Below, piece after piece: positions 23,470 to 35,656 of a DNA stretch of 64,000 bases. Below the pieces are notes generated by a model. It worked only from the letters and a program-made list of their open reading frames with translations, was not told the origin of the DNA and searched no databases. This DNA is from Mytilisepta virgata (taxonomy: Eukaryota; Mollusca; Bivalvia; Mytilida; Mytilidae): positions 52,761,455 to 52,825,454 of the forward strand of contig CM051517.1 of the NCBI GenBank assembly GCA_028015205.1, in the 5' to 3' direction. Made by a program: the position numbers and the translations under genes. Position 1 is the first letter of the stretch. Each line of letters starts with the position of its first letter.

Positions 23470-24929
23470 AATTTTGCATGTTATATTGTAATTGGATCAT
23501 TTATTAGATACAGTATATTGTAATTCATTATACGCTGCACGAAGACATTAAACTGGCATCTTGTCCCTTGGCATTATTTTCTATTAACATTTTCTGAAAA
23601 TTTTAAACTTTGAGAATTGTTTTATGATAACTTTCTGAAGTTTTAATGATGTAATGATATAGAACTGAGCGTGTTTTTTTCTTCAAACATATCTAGAGAA
23701 TACATTACATGCTAAAATGTTTATTCGTAAAGCATATGTAAGAATATGTGAAGTTAAACATGAACGTAGGCTTTTTTATTGTTGCTTTAAAATTTTCTTC
23801 AGTAATATATTTGGATTATTTACTTTTAGTCCGTTCGACAGTTTTTTTTTTCATTTATTTATTTTGCTATAAGAGTGTTTCGCTTGATATGTATTTATAA
23901 GCATAATTTGGAACTATCGTCATTTAAATATCCTACCTTTAACACTAATCAATATAAGAATTATTCCTAAATTTAAATAAACGCTCTTGTTAATAAATGC
24001 ACTAATTTCCATGTCTTGATCAAATCCATTGAATGAAAGTTTACACTGTCATCAAAATTGCACACGTATGAAAAATTCTGTCAGTTTGCACTAACTCGGT
24101 GTCGATTCCGGAAACATGTGAAGTTGCATTAGAAAAACTGTTACTGTTGTTTAGCGTACCTGTATTTCAAAGTTATAAATTAGATATTTTATACTCTATT
24201 AATAAAAATAATTAGCTTTCCAAAAAATGTTTTCACTTATATAAGATTCATGGATGGGACAACGATATAGCCAATACAGACAGTAATGTCCAATACTCAT
24301 AACCGTGTCATACTGCTAGTTGGAACTTTGAAGTCTTACTATATGTAAGGCGAGTTATTGATTGGTTTAAATCTCACAGGATTTGTCAATTTTACATCGA
24401 AGAAAAACATTAATTAATATTTCCAATAACAAACAAAAGATTCAATTTACACATGAAAAGCTCTGTACGGTTGGTTGCTGAAGAATTGAGCTTCTGTTTA
24501 GATGTACAGTTGAGTTCTCATAAAATATTGTTTACGCGACGTGGGTTGTTTGATAAAAACATCCGCTGTTTAACTTGAACAAAATTTCAATTAATATTAC
24601 TGACCCAAGTGAGTTAATAAATGAAAAAAAGGTTAATTCGTTTGAAAATTGAAATGTCTACTAAAATGCTAATAGTATAAAAATTATTCTATTTTACACA
24701 AGGAAATTGACAGACACCGAAGCCTTTCTTTTGGATAGATAATATAAAAGGATATTGTGGATATAATCTTGTTACAACTCACATGTCTATTGTACTTGAT
24801 AACAATACATGCAATAGAACAGCGCTTTTATTACTGTTCTTCATCCGGAAGTCACATACCAGCGCAATGTCATCACGGGTCCTAGCATCGGGTTGTGACG
24901 TATCCGATCGACCTATATGATAATAGATT
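23470..24929. other. Noncoding stretch
   Basis: No gene recognised. Near 24840-24925 ('catccggaagtcacat', 'cgggttgtgacgtatcc') the base composition rises in G+C and may be the edge of the neighbouring family B repeat. Confidence 0.45.
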
Positions 24930-25440
24930 CTTTTTTACCAATTTTGATGCACAAGATTTACGACTCGTAAGTTGTGCTCAAGGCCTAAAATTATGAAAAC
25001 CAAAACAATTTTCCAAAACGTTAAGAAAAGTCAAAATTGCTAAATGACTAAAAGAGTTAAGCCAGGACAGTGCTGTAGCAACCACTTTTGTAATAACAAC
25101 CGTTTTGGTAATAAAATTTCAAAACATAAAATATCGTTGTAAAATGGCATGGAGTGACACAATTACCTAATGAAAATATACCTGTTACGTCCATAGTAAC
25201 TGAGCTGGGGATACCCTTGGGGACTTGAGGTCCACCAGCATCCCTATCGACTGGGTGGTAAAAAAAATTTCTTTGATACCAATTTTTATGCACAAAATGT
25301 GCACATTTCGACGATTTACGACTGACTAGTTTTGCCCAAGGCCTAAATGCTGAATACCACGACAATGATCCAAAAGGTTGAGCAAATTCCAAAATGCCAA
25401 AATGACCAAAACCATCTAAAGCCTGGAAATGGAACAAAAT
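24930..25440 (-). repeat. Family B repeats: two nested or tandem copies
   Basis: Both parts carry 'accaatttt(t)atgcaca', 'gatttacgact' and 'caaggcctaaa', and then A-rich sequence with 'aaaccatctaaag'-like ends. Between them, on the minus strand, 'gcatccctatcgactgggtg' and 'gtccccaagggtatcc'-type strings occur, typical of a larger mussel repeat. The 134-residue minus-strand open frame across this region is a shadow of the repeat. Confidence 0.6.
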
Positions 25441-26454
25441 GTATTGTATTTCATATAACACTAATTAAATATAAACTGGAACAAAATAATAATACATCAT
25501 ATACTACACATTTCTAGTGAAGCAATGAATAGCTCATTGAAGACTTACATGTACAGCCCAATCACATAAGTATATAGACACCAGGGTTAAAATCTAACAA
25601 TGAATTATGGATTAAATCATTTTTTCTCTATGTGATTTTTAATATATTATTTTCTAATATAATTATTCATTGGGATTATTTCTTTTGCTATCCCCATACT
25701 GCCTGCAGATTTTGCACCTACGTAATAATTTGCTTACCATGCCCGTCTTGCAAAAATTATTTTCTAGTTTAGAAAAAACAACCGAAGGACAAGCTCTACT
25801 ATTTTAATCCTATGATCTTGTATCTCGATTCCTTACACGCTTCTGAAGAAGACAAGCTATTACAATAATATGTTATTTCTCCAACATTGTTTGAATGAGT
25901 ATTCTATTTTTTGACAGCCATATACACGATTTGTATAGATTTATATCTAATGTACCTAAAGGGTAATTCATCTCATTATTTTATGGACGTTATTTATTGT
26001 CTACAGAGATATTGGTATACGCTTACAGTCAGTATAAAAGTAAGATGTAATATGTGATCAGAATTTCTCTTTGCAAAATTCTTTTGTGATGTCTATTTCT
26101 ACAATGTAGAAATGTATGTAATAGAAAAATTTGGAAAACTTTGTATTGGAGTGTTATTTTTTAAATAAATTCACAATAAAAATACCTGCAAAAGACGTTT
26201 TCTCAGTGTTGAGAAACCGAAAATATAATAAATGTTCACTAAATGATATCACGATACATGTAATTGTACACGTTTGATAATAGAGGATTCTTGGTATCAA
26301 TGGGTCATTTGTACAATCACTTGTCTGATGGGCATAACGTCACCAGTGTAAGTTCATGGATCAGATCCGACTCCCAGTCTCTGTGGTTAATTTTTTCTGT
26401 CACTAAAATCAATGATCTACACACCGGCGACTTTTGATTTCCATTATTGCACTA
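25441..26454. other. A+T-rich noncoding stretch
   Basis: I see no gene. 'gtaagttcatggatcagatc' near 26350 weakly resembles a B box but has no A-box partner, so I do not call a tRNA or SINE. Confidence 0.45.
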
Positions 26455-27200
26455 AGTAAGATGACAACGGAACGCCTTCCAAGTATTCTGTTTCAGTTTC
26501 ATCAGAAGGGAATCCTGCATTACGAAAACAGGACTCAAAGTCGTACACCTTGTTTCCATCAAGGGATTTTTCACCAGATTTTGCCTTAATACAAGAACGT
26601 ACAACTGGTTACAGTTTGTTCACGGAACTATAGTTAGTTTGTGGATATAAATGTTTAATCGCTTGCATGTGTTCTGTATCTGGCTTTGAAGGTACGAATA
26701 ATATCTAAATCAAGAGGCTGTAGTTTCGAGGTAGCGTTTGCTGGTAAGCACTATACTTCAAAAAACGGAGTTTCAGTTGTATTCAGTTTTAAGTGGCATT
26801 ATCGAGAAAGATAACAATTTCCCTAGATTGTTTTCCCGTTTCATGATCTATGTCCTCCGCACAATCGAGAAGAATATTGTTTGTCATTCAAGATTTTCTG
26901 TTTACCTCCCAAGTTACAGGGATCGATTTAATGTACAAGTTTCTAAAACACCTCGGCGTAGTTGTGTTGCTATTAACTACAGGTTCGAACTTCCAAACCT
27001 TAGCACTGCAGCACAACATAATAGTAAGTCTTTGTTTAGAAATTTTACCCCCTTTATAATGTTTTCCACGCTATTATAATATTTTGTCAGGGAAGATCCC
27101 TGTTTCATCTGCATTGTATTCTTCGGATCGTCATCCTTCTCAAATAAAGGCATCTTTGTTTTGAAATCTAATGCCACATTTAAGTTAGCGTTCTTACCAA
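26455..27200 (-). pseudogene. Tigger/pogo-like (DDE_1) transposase remnant
   Basis: Minus-strand frames contain the landmark motifs in the right order: 'EEYNADETGIFPDK' (first catalytic Asp, about 27085-27125), 'SREIVIFLDNAT' (second Asp, about 26790-26830), 'LPANATSKLQPLDLDIIRTF' with 'KARYR' (third Asp region, about 26676-26750) and 'FESCFRNAGF' near 26490-26540. These are hallmarks of the CENP-B/Tigger/pogo DDE superfamily. The motifs are split over frames with several stops, so it is dead. The N-terminal helix-turn-helix part is not clearly preserved above 27200, and no terminal repeats were found. Plus-strand open frames here are shadows. Confidence 0.75.
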
Positions 27201-28293
27201 AAACTATAAAGCAACATATCCCATCACCCTTTTAGTCATCCATTTTGACTCTTAAACTTTGTTTAGCTCTTCTATGAACGTTAGAGCTTTTTCTTATACA
27301 ATTGGTCCACTAAGATGAATTGTTCTTTTTTTAAGAGGTCTAAAATCGAATTAGATTTGTTTGCTATAGTCCGCCCGCCATTAATAAATCGACAGAGTCA
27401 AAAGATTTTATTGGCCTAGTTCCTGACAATATATTTATTGCAATTTTCGATACCGTAATACGGAAAAGTTTGATTTTTTTCATAATCATCATTCAAGTGC
27501 TTTAGGGACAATATTTGTTTGCAGAATGGAAAATTGAAGATCAGCGTGTGCATCTATCACTGTGTATTCAAATAGCATAAAACTATTACATATAAATTGC
27601 TTGTATCAAATTCATTAAAACAGTTTTGGAAATTTTACTTATTGTCATTGAGGTCACGGAAGTGGAAAATAGTGTTCGATGAAAACCAAGTAACTGTCTC
27701 GTAATCTTCAGACAAACATTTAAAAGAAAATGTTCACCTCGACTACAAGGATGTACTACAGACTCTTACCGATTTCAACAGATATTTGAAATACTTTACA
27801 TTCACAGTCAAGCTGAAAGATGAAGAACAATTAACTAGTGAGAAATCAGAAACATATGCCTTCAAAATAATGATGGACAAATGACTGACAGATGAAAAGT
27901 ATAAATAAGTATAAAATCAATGAAACGTCAGTTTCTTCCATATCGCCCAAACGAGGTAAGCTTCATTTAGAATAAAACTTGGTATCCCTATCTCAGTTGT
28001 GTCTATATTCTTATAATGAAATCGTTGAAAAATTTTAAAAAATGAAAATTAATGCGATAAACTAGATAAGGAATAATAGAATTAGGGTGTGAGTTCATTA
28101 TCACCCAAGATAAAAATATTTTAAAAACCATGACAAATCATAAATACAGTTGATTTGAAGTACAGTCACTTAGTCTCTAAAATTTATCTACCAAGTTCAA
28201 ATATGGCAAATCCATCTTTAAAATATTGCCTCCCTAAAGTCATGTATAATGTACGTACAAAGTACACTTTTGTCTGCGTTGAATGTACATATA
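27201..28293. other. Noncoding stretch, possibly decayed transposon upstream part
   Basis: 27200-27420 may hold the decayed N-terminal part of the minus-strand transposase ('EKALTFIEELNKV'-like), but stops are frequent. Beyond it I see nothing. Confidence 0.35.
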
Positions 28294-28488
28294 CCGTATT
28301 TCAAACTAAATCCTTTTCTTAAATTCTTAGAATTGTTACAGAATGTTTGCCTATAAGCATCCCGGCCTCTGTCTTAATGAAACTGGAAACTTACTCATAA
28401 AACAACGAAGTGAAATTGTCAAAGACCTGACCTAAATGTGCCACCAGAAATAAGAAAAAACTGATATTCGATCAACATATTTAAAATA

Positions 28489-28775
28489 TTATACTGCCAA
28501 AATAAATAAATAACCTTTTTGAAGAATACAGATCAATGTATTCAAATAAAAAAATAAAGTACCATGTGCATTACATCTGCAATACGTAGGTAATGGATTT
28601 CTTAAGGCTTGGTCTTTCAGATATTCTATACTTCCTTCATGCCTATTAACTATTAGACGCTTTTCGCATAGTATAAAAAATCTTATTGAATTATCTTTTT
28701 TAATGTCATACAGGTCTAGTGGCTCCCTTAAAGCAATTCCTATAGACAGCTCATATTTTTCTTCGCTTCCATTTA
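28489..28775 (-). CDS. Unrecognised exon-like frame, open only in duplication unit 1
   Basis: An acceptor ('attggtttttgcag') precedes a frame reading 'NGSEEKYELSIGIALREPLD', 'LYDIKKDNSIRFFILCEKR' and 'HEGSIEYLKDQALRNPLP'. The composition is protein-like. The equivalent stretch in unit 2 keeps the AG acceptor and 'KYEMSVRTALREPIDLYN', but has an in-frame stop after 'NGHE'. Unit 3 keeps 'NGQEEK' and then breaks. Shared acceptor and partial amino-acid conservation suggest an ancestral coding exon; only unit 1 could still be functional. The 3' boundary is uncertain. No family recognised. Confidence 0.35.
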
Positions 28776-29114
28776 CTGCAAAAACCAATGATAACATCCG
28801 TATTCGAACACTGTAGCGGATATTCGAGAGTTTTGTTGGATTATCAACTTCCTACATATTATTTCATTGTGGAAAACAATGTTTTATGCTATATTATTTC
28901 CTGCAGATTTCTAACATTATTAGAATTTAATATAAAAAATGCTTTCGGTCTACGTTTGACAAGCAGAATAAAACCACATGTACATGGTTTTTGAGAATGA
29001 CTAATTATTTTTTGTTCTTTTAAAATAAATGTTGGTGTTGACCTTCCTATTACGTTAGTTTTTAAAATGTACACTTCATAATGCATTTAAGATGTGTAAT
29101 AATTGAGTATATGA

Positions 29115-29260
29115 GTACTTCCGGAGCACCTGGGTTCACTTCTGGTTTTTATTGGAGCTCGTATTGTTCATTGTTTTTTAGTTTTCAGTCACTGTGTTTA
29201 TTTGTTGTCCTTGTGGTTGTTCATTTGTCTTCCCTGGTTTGTCTGTCCAATTGATCACTT
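29115..29260 (+). mobile_element. Retroelement 3'-tail fragment inserted in unit 1
   Basis: 'tggtttttattggagctcgt', 'gttcattgttttttagtttt' and 'gtcttccctggtttgtctgt' match the tail after the reverse-transcriptase remnant at 46005-46110. Units 2 and 3 lack it at the corresponding site, so it arrived after the duplication. Confidence 0.65.
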
Positions 29261-29404
29261 TCTTTAATTGCTCCAAAGCTATATTTATCCTCTCTAAACC
29301 ATTTCTTTGACCTTTCATTAACATAGGATTATGTTAGTCATGCATAGCGCTTTACTAACTTGAACCATAAAACTTGGAATTGCTGTTTTGACGTTTTATA
29401 TTTC

Positions 29405-29540
29405 TGGATTTAGCCGAAAATGTCTGTTGGTTTAGATCAAAGTCGAACTCGACAAGAGTAAGGTTGGAACTAACAACCACAGCTTTGACAGGGTTTTCAT
29501 TATCAAACTTTCATGTAGCAGGTAAACTTCCAGATGGACA
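29405..29540 (-). mobile_element. Decayed SINE family A fragment in unit 1
   Basis: 'caaagtcgaactcgacaaga', 'gttggaactaacaaccacag' and 'ctttgacaggg' correspond to the tRNA-related head of SINE family A in minus orientation. The same fragment is in unit 3 (34025-34215), so it was present before the units duplicated. Unit 2 has lost it. Confidence 0.55.
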
Positions 29541-31329
29541 CACCTTACATGTATTACTCTATCTTATTAACTCGATAACTGACCGAGCAGAGTCGATCGT
29601 TTGCATATACTTTGCATTAGGCAATTTTCAGTCAATACATTTCATTTTGGGTATGTTCAGGACTACCACTGTTATAAACATTGAACTGTATTAAATAGTG
29701 TCAGTTTAATTCAGAAAAGGCCGGGTTTTGGGGATTTTTTTTTATTTTCAAGCAATGTTCCGTAACAGATATTTTTGTATACTGCGTATTAAAATTAAAA
29801 AATAGTTATTTAAACTCTCAATAGTACTACACATGCACGAGTCACAGACCATAATTGGATTACCTGACACTCATAATGAGGTTGAATCTTCTGTGATTAC
29901 GCAACCGACGCCGTCAGCTCCCATCGATCAGATTAAAAAAAACGAGTAATAAATGTAGTAAATATCTTAATTACAAATGTATGATCGTAAAATGCTAAAA
30001 CGAAGATACTGCACAGGAACTGAGTTTGGTAATCATTCGGCATCCTCCTTAATAATGTCATATGTTAAATTGGTATAATCTTCGAGATAGATACAATTCT
30101 TTAATGATTTATATTGTGTAGTACTTAATTGTATACATGTATTATACATATATAGATATAGGGAAAACGTCAACGAGACAACATCCCATAATATTTTTAG
30201 TGTCACAAAGATTCAAATAGAGAAGCTTAGGTGCTCGACAAACAAGATTAGCCCGTTGTAACTGTTCCAAGTCAGTGCATCCTTCACAAGGTGTTCAGTA
30301 GGGCACTACTAAAATCCTTTAAAGCAATTCGGAAGTTGAGATTTTCTTCACAAGGATATTTAAAGGGGAACTATGACGTACATTCTACACTTTCGCATGA
30401 ATCTATCAAATTAAGCTCTGTCTCGTACCTTTTCACCTGGTCATATTTTGAGTTTTCATTCAAGCCCACTTTTATCCATAGTTTCTGTCGTTCAAAGAAT
30501 TTGTTTAGTTATACGTGTTTAAACATTTCGTATCACAAACAAATCCTGATCAAATAATAAAAATACAACACATCTAATACAACATTACACCAAAATGTAG
30601 CAGAGACGTAGAAAACCTGAAATTGACTCAGAATCTTTGCCCCCATGTGTCGGCCGTAATAATACTGAAAACGTATTCTTTAAATAACGAAATGATATTG
30701 TCAAAGACATGACCTGCCATCAGAAATAAGCAAAAATATTTGAAATATATTCTGAAAATTCTGAAAATGTTATTGAAATTAAAATACCGCATGAATCACA
30801 ATCGTAAGCAATGGACAACTTACCGATTTTTCGTTTGGATATTCGATTCTATACGTGCTTCATGCCTATTTGACGCTTCTAATACAATCTATTTCTGAAA
30901 TTTCTGAATTATCCTTTTAAGGTTATACAAGTCTATTGGCTCCCTTAAAGCAGTTCTTACAGACATTTCATATTTTCATTCGTGTCCATTAACTGCCTAA
31001 AGAAATGATAACATCCGTACTCTTACTTTGTAGCGGATATTTGAGATTAGTTTTTTTGGATTATCAACTTCCTAGTACATATTATTTCTTTGTGGAAAAC
31101 GCTGTTTCACACTAGTCTATTCCCGCAGATTTTCAACATAATAAGACCAGATAATTTAATACTAGTATACAAAATGCTTTCTCTCTACATTTGACACGCA
31201 GAATAACTTCTTGGTTTTTAAGAATGATTAATTTTTATTCTTATATAAAATGCGTTTTGGCATTGCCCTTCCTATTACGTTAGTTTCTAAAATGAACATT
31301 TCATAATGCGTATAAAGATTTGTGATAAT

Positions 31330-31521
31330 ATATAATTCTTTGATATCAAATTTGATGCACGTGATGTGCACATTTCATCGATTTACGACTCATCATTTGT
31401 GCTCAAGGCCTAAATTGTTGAAAACCATAGCAACAATCCAAACGGTTGAAAAACAAATTCAAATTACCTAAACGACCCATTTGTTTAAAGCCAAAAACCA
31501 TCTAAGGACAGAGCTATGATA
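31330..31521 (-). mobile_element. MITE-like family B, copy inserted in unit 2
   Basis: It runs from 'ctttgatatcaaatttgatg' through 'gatgtgcacatttcatcgat' and 'ctcaaggcctaaattgttg' to 'ccatctaaggacagagctat'. Units 1 and 3 read continuously 'gtaataattgagtatatg' and 'gtgataattgagtatatg' at this place, giving paralogous empty sites that bound the insertion at about 31330 and 31521. Confidence 0.7.
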
Positions 31522-32367
31522 CTTGAGTATATGCGTACTTTAAACCATGTCTGTGACATTTCGTTGATATATATCTTTGTCGTGCATAGCACTTTGCTAA
31601 ATTCTGATCTCTGATACTTGGAATTGCTGTTCTGGTGTTTTATATGTATGGATTTAGAATCAGAATCGGTGTCAGAAGGATGCTTTTACTTTTATTTTCA
31701 TTGGTAAGAATCAAATAAAATTTTCGAAAGCTTTGCATTATTAGTTTTTATTATCAAACTAAGGAACATTCTCATTTCTGTATTCAATAGTGTCAGTTTG
31801 ATGCAGAAAAGGCAAGGGTTTTATGGAATATTTTTATTTCAAGCTATGTTATATTAAAGTTCCATGATAATATATATTTCCTGTGCATTGTGTATTGAAA
31901 ATAGTTATTAAAACTCTCAATATCACTACACATGCATACGATCAATCTCCACACACTATAACTTCACATATAACTGTTAGCGAAATTGATTATATTACAT
32001 GACACCCATAAGGAGATGGAATCTTTTGTGATTATTGAGCTGACGTCAGCTCCGTTCCGTCAGGTGAAAAAATCGTGTAATAATTGTAGTAAATTTCTAA
32101 ATTACAAATTAAATGTATAATCTAAATGCTAAATCGAAGATACTGGACATGAACTGAGCTTGGGTTCTTTGATTGATTGGAATATTATTGCTGACCTTTC
32201 CTGTTATTTATTTTGTTCTTTATTGGTAATCTCTCCGACTTCATCCGTAATACCGTCAAATGTCACAAAGGTAAAAACTTTTTGTTCCAGTTCGTCGATA
32301 TAGTTACAATTCTTTACTGGTTTTTACTGCGTAGTTATTTACTGTATACATGTAAAGATGTACGGAT

Positions 32368-32604
32368 ATGGGGAAAACATCAATAAGATCCCATAAGATT
32401 GAAAACGACTTATTTATCGTGGAACAAAGATTCAAAATTGAGAAGCTTGGATACCCGACAAACGAGATCAAATCGCTATTTATCATGGAACTGTTCTATG
32501 CCAGTGCAGCCTTCGCAAGGTGTTCAATAGGGGCATCATTAAGAACTCGTCATGCAATTCAGCAATTTGAATTTCTTCATAGGATGTGTTACAAGGAACC
32601 ATGA
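32368..32604 (+). other. Open frame in unit 2, probably not coding
   Basis: A 78-codon frame spans the conserved landmark near the end of unit 2. The same region in units 1 and 3 is broken by stops and length changes, and no family is recognised. Conservation here follows the duplication and not a clear protein constraint. Confidence 0.2.
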
Positions 32605-34024
32605 CGTGCATTCTCCACTTTCATATGAATCTGTCAATTTCTGACCCGTCCAAAATGTAGCAGAAACATAGTAAACCCTAAACTTTCTTTAAAAGGGCAC
32701 AGATTTTATCATTTTTTGTATTGAATGCATGGATTAATTTTTTGTAACACAAACGTATTTCTTAAAAATCGCCTACCTTCAGGTTGGACAGCATCAAAGG
32801 ATAACTGTCTTTTAAGCATGACTTGTATACAACCTGAACAGATGAAGATCTGAGAATCTATAGGAACTCGTATGTTGTTATTCTTGCTTCCAATACTGAC
32901 TATTATAAATCTCTGAACGTTTTAGAATGCCTCGTACGGTTTTAGATATCCCGTATTTCAAACGTAAACTATTTTGTGTAATTTATAAAATTGCCTTCGA
33001 CTTTTGCCCTTAAGCACCCCAATCTCAGTCGTAATAATACTGAATCTTTTATTAAAAAATAACCATTTTATTGTCAAACCCCTGCTAAATGCAGAAAGAA
33101 ATTAGGGCAAATATTTAAAATATTATTCTGAAAATAAAACACTGCATGAATAACATCTGTATGTCTCTGTCATAAGCAAATGGACTCCTTAAAGCTTTAT
33201 TTCTTCGGATATTCTATACTTGCATCATGCCTATTAAGTATTAGACGGTTCGACGTAAAGTTTACAAAATCTTATCGAATATCATAAAAGTCATGTAGCC
33301 CCTTCAAGCAATTCTTACAGACATCTCGTATTTTATTTTTCTTCCTGCCCATTTACTGTCTAAATTTATAACATTCGCATTTTAACGATGCAGCATATAT
33401 TTGCGATAGTTTTGTTTGATTATCAACTTCATACATATTATTTCATTTTGAAAAAGAATTTTTTATGCAATATTATTTCCTGCAGATTTACAACCCAATT
33501 ACAAATGTACACCATATAATTCAATATAAAGAAATGACTTTTGTCTACTTTTGACTCACAGAATAACAAATACATGGTTTTTGAGAACAATTAATTCTTA
33601 TTTCTTCTTATGAAATGAATTGCCTATAGCTATTACGTTAGTTTCCAGAATTTCCTCTGCAAATTCAACACGGTGAATATAAAGATGTGTGATAATTGAG
33701 TATATGTGTACTGCAAATATTTTTTTTTGCTACATTATGTAAATTCTACCCCATAAAACACGGGATTGTTGTTTTCTGTTTTATAATTCTGAATTTAGCA
33801 TCAGAATCTATGTCAGAAGAATATTTTTACTGTTATTATCTTTGGTAAGAATCAATTCAAATCTATTTTCGAAAGCATTATATTTTTTATTATTAAAGTT
33901 AACATAAGTCTTTAAAAATATTTTTTTACATCATTTAAAATAATAGTGTATTTTCTTTTACATCATTTAAAATAATAGTGCATTTATATATTTAGTGTGG
34001 AATTACACCCCCTGCAGCACAACT

Positions 34025-34215
34025 GGCTGATGGGGAAATAAGGAGCACCCGGAGAGAAACACCCATCTTCGGCAGGAACACTGATCATAGTCAAACTCGA
34101 CACTAATAAGATTGGAACTTGCAACCCCAATATTGACAGGATAGTGATTATGAAACAGATAAACTCCTAGATGGACCACAAGCCCCTTACATAAACATTG
34201 TATTACAGTAACTCT
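34025..34215 (-). mobile_element. Decayed SINE family A fragment in unit 3
   Basis: 'aggagcacccggagagaaac', 'atcttcggcaggaacactga' and 'gtcaaactcgacac' match the SINE body, followed by the head part shared with unit 1 ('gattggaacttgcaacccca', 'tattgacaggatagtgatta'). It is more complete than the unit 1 remnant. Confidence 0.65.
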
Positions 34216-35234
34216 ATTTTATTGAACTGATGGGGCAGAGTTTATCTTTTATATATACTTTGCATAAGTCTATTCGATTTTATTTTGTGTATGTTCAGGA
34301 CAACACCCGTTATATACATTGAGCTGTCAGTTGTATCAGAAGGCAAGGGATTTATGATATATTTAAATTTCAAACTATCTAATACGTTCCATAATAGATC
34401 TTTTTATACATTTGTGTATTAAAACAATAGTTGTTCCATTCGATACAAAACCACATGAACAGGATCCTTCTTAGTGCTGCAGGTGAAAGTATTATGTTAG
34501 TGAAATTGGTTAGATTACAGAAATAAACATCACACCCCTAATGAGATTGACTCTTCTGTGGTCATTTAACCGATGTCAGCTCATGGAAAAAAAATCAAGT
34601 AATAATTGTAATAAATTTCAAAGTACAAATCTATGATCGTAAAAGAAAAAAATGAAGATAACTGTACGGAAATGAGCTTGGCAATGTCTTCGGTATATTC
34701 CATTACACCATCATATATTACATACATGTACATGTACAGTCCAGTCCTGACGAAATCATTTAATTTCTACTCACTCCATCATGGATGTGGAGTTTGAATG
34801 GATGAACATTATGTAGGAACAATCTGTTTGTATCCAGCTCTTCGAGATAGTTACAAATTTTTACTGTGAAGTAATTTACTGTATTTATAATATGTATGAA
34901 TATGGGGTAAGGATCAATAAGGAAATATCACATCGAAATTGAGAGATTTATGTACTTGACAAACAGTATTAACTCGCTATCTTTCGTGTTACTGTTCTGA
35001 GTTAAAGCTTCAATCTGTCTTTGTTTTATATTACAGTATAATTTCGAATATTCTTTAGTATTTTTTCACAAATGAATTACTTTACAAGGTGTTTCATAAG
35101 GCTCGTGATGCAATTCGGGAATACGATTTCATAAGATAAAAGAAACAAAGTTACGAGTTTGTAATAAGTTCACTTTCCTTGTGCAACAATGTTCAATTTT
35201 GTGAAAACTAAGACGTACCCCTCGTGGATAGCAT

Positions 35235-35580
35235 TAGTTTGGATATGTTTGGATTATTCTTTGGTTTTCAACATAGGCCTTGTGTACAAATGATGAGTCA
35301 TAAATCAACGAATTGAGAACACCTTGTGCACCAAAATTGGTATCAAAGAATTTATTAGTTATACTAGCACGAAATTGATACTCAAAATTTACTGTCACAA
35401 AATTGTAAAATGTGTGAAAACAAAGCAATATCTCATAGCTCTGTCCTTAGATGGTTTTGACTCTACCCCTTTTGGTCATATTTGCATTTTTGAATTTGTT
35501 CATCAACGTTTTGAATTGTTGTTTTGGTTTTCACCATTTTAGGCCATGAGCAGAACTAATGAGTGGTAAATCGACTTATA
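35235..35580 (+). mobile_element. MITE-like family B, copy next to unit 3 (rearranged)
   Basis: 'gatgagtcataaatcaacga', 'accttgtgcaccaaaattgg' and 'tatcaaagaattt' form one terminus. Beyond it 'catagctctgtccttagatg', 'ggttttcaccattttaggcc' and 'gagtggtaaatcgac' form a second copy part. Order and spacing suggest two overlapping insertions. The 64-73-residue open frames here are shadows. Confidence 0.6.
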
Positions 35581-35656
35581 AGCATTTTTATTTTTGAGTA
35601 TTAGATCTCCGAGGATACCATACATCGTTCAGTAGGCATTGCATGAGCAGATTTTT

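Larger units (their letters stand above)
28294..35190. repeat. Threefold tandem duplication of an approximately 2.2-kb unit
   Basis: Three same-orientation, diverged copies: unit 1 about 28294-30600, unit 2 about 30610-32690, unit 3 about 32951-35190. Landmarks in each: 'tttgcc(c/t)...aagca(c/t)c' near the start; 'ggctcccttaaagcaattc' and variants (28722, 30951, 33300); 'cctattacgttagtttct'-like (29046, 31270, 33635); 'aaaagg(c)aaggg(t)ttt' (29715, 31808, 34345); 'gagaagctt(a/g)g' with 'gacaaac'; and 'caaggtgtt(c)' before the end. Units 1 and 2 are the better preserved pair by eye. Later insertions differ between the units (see findings). Confidence 0.8.

Noticed and set aside
25057..25461. 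134-residue minus-strand protein
   Set aside because: The frame runs across two copies of a dispersed repeat; low-complexity and repeat-derived residues, no start or splice context.
26738..27079. 113-residue plus-strand protein
   Set aside because: It is the antisense shadow of the minus-strand transposase remnant, which carries the recognisable motifs.
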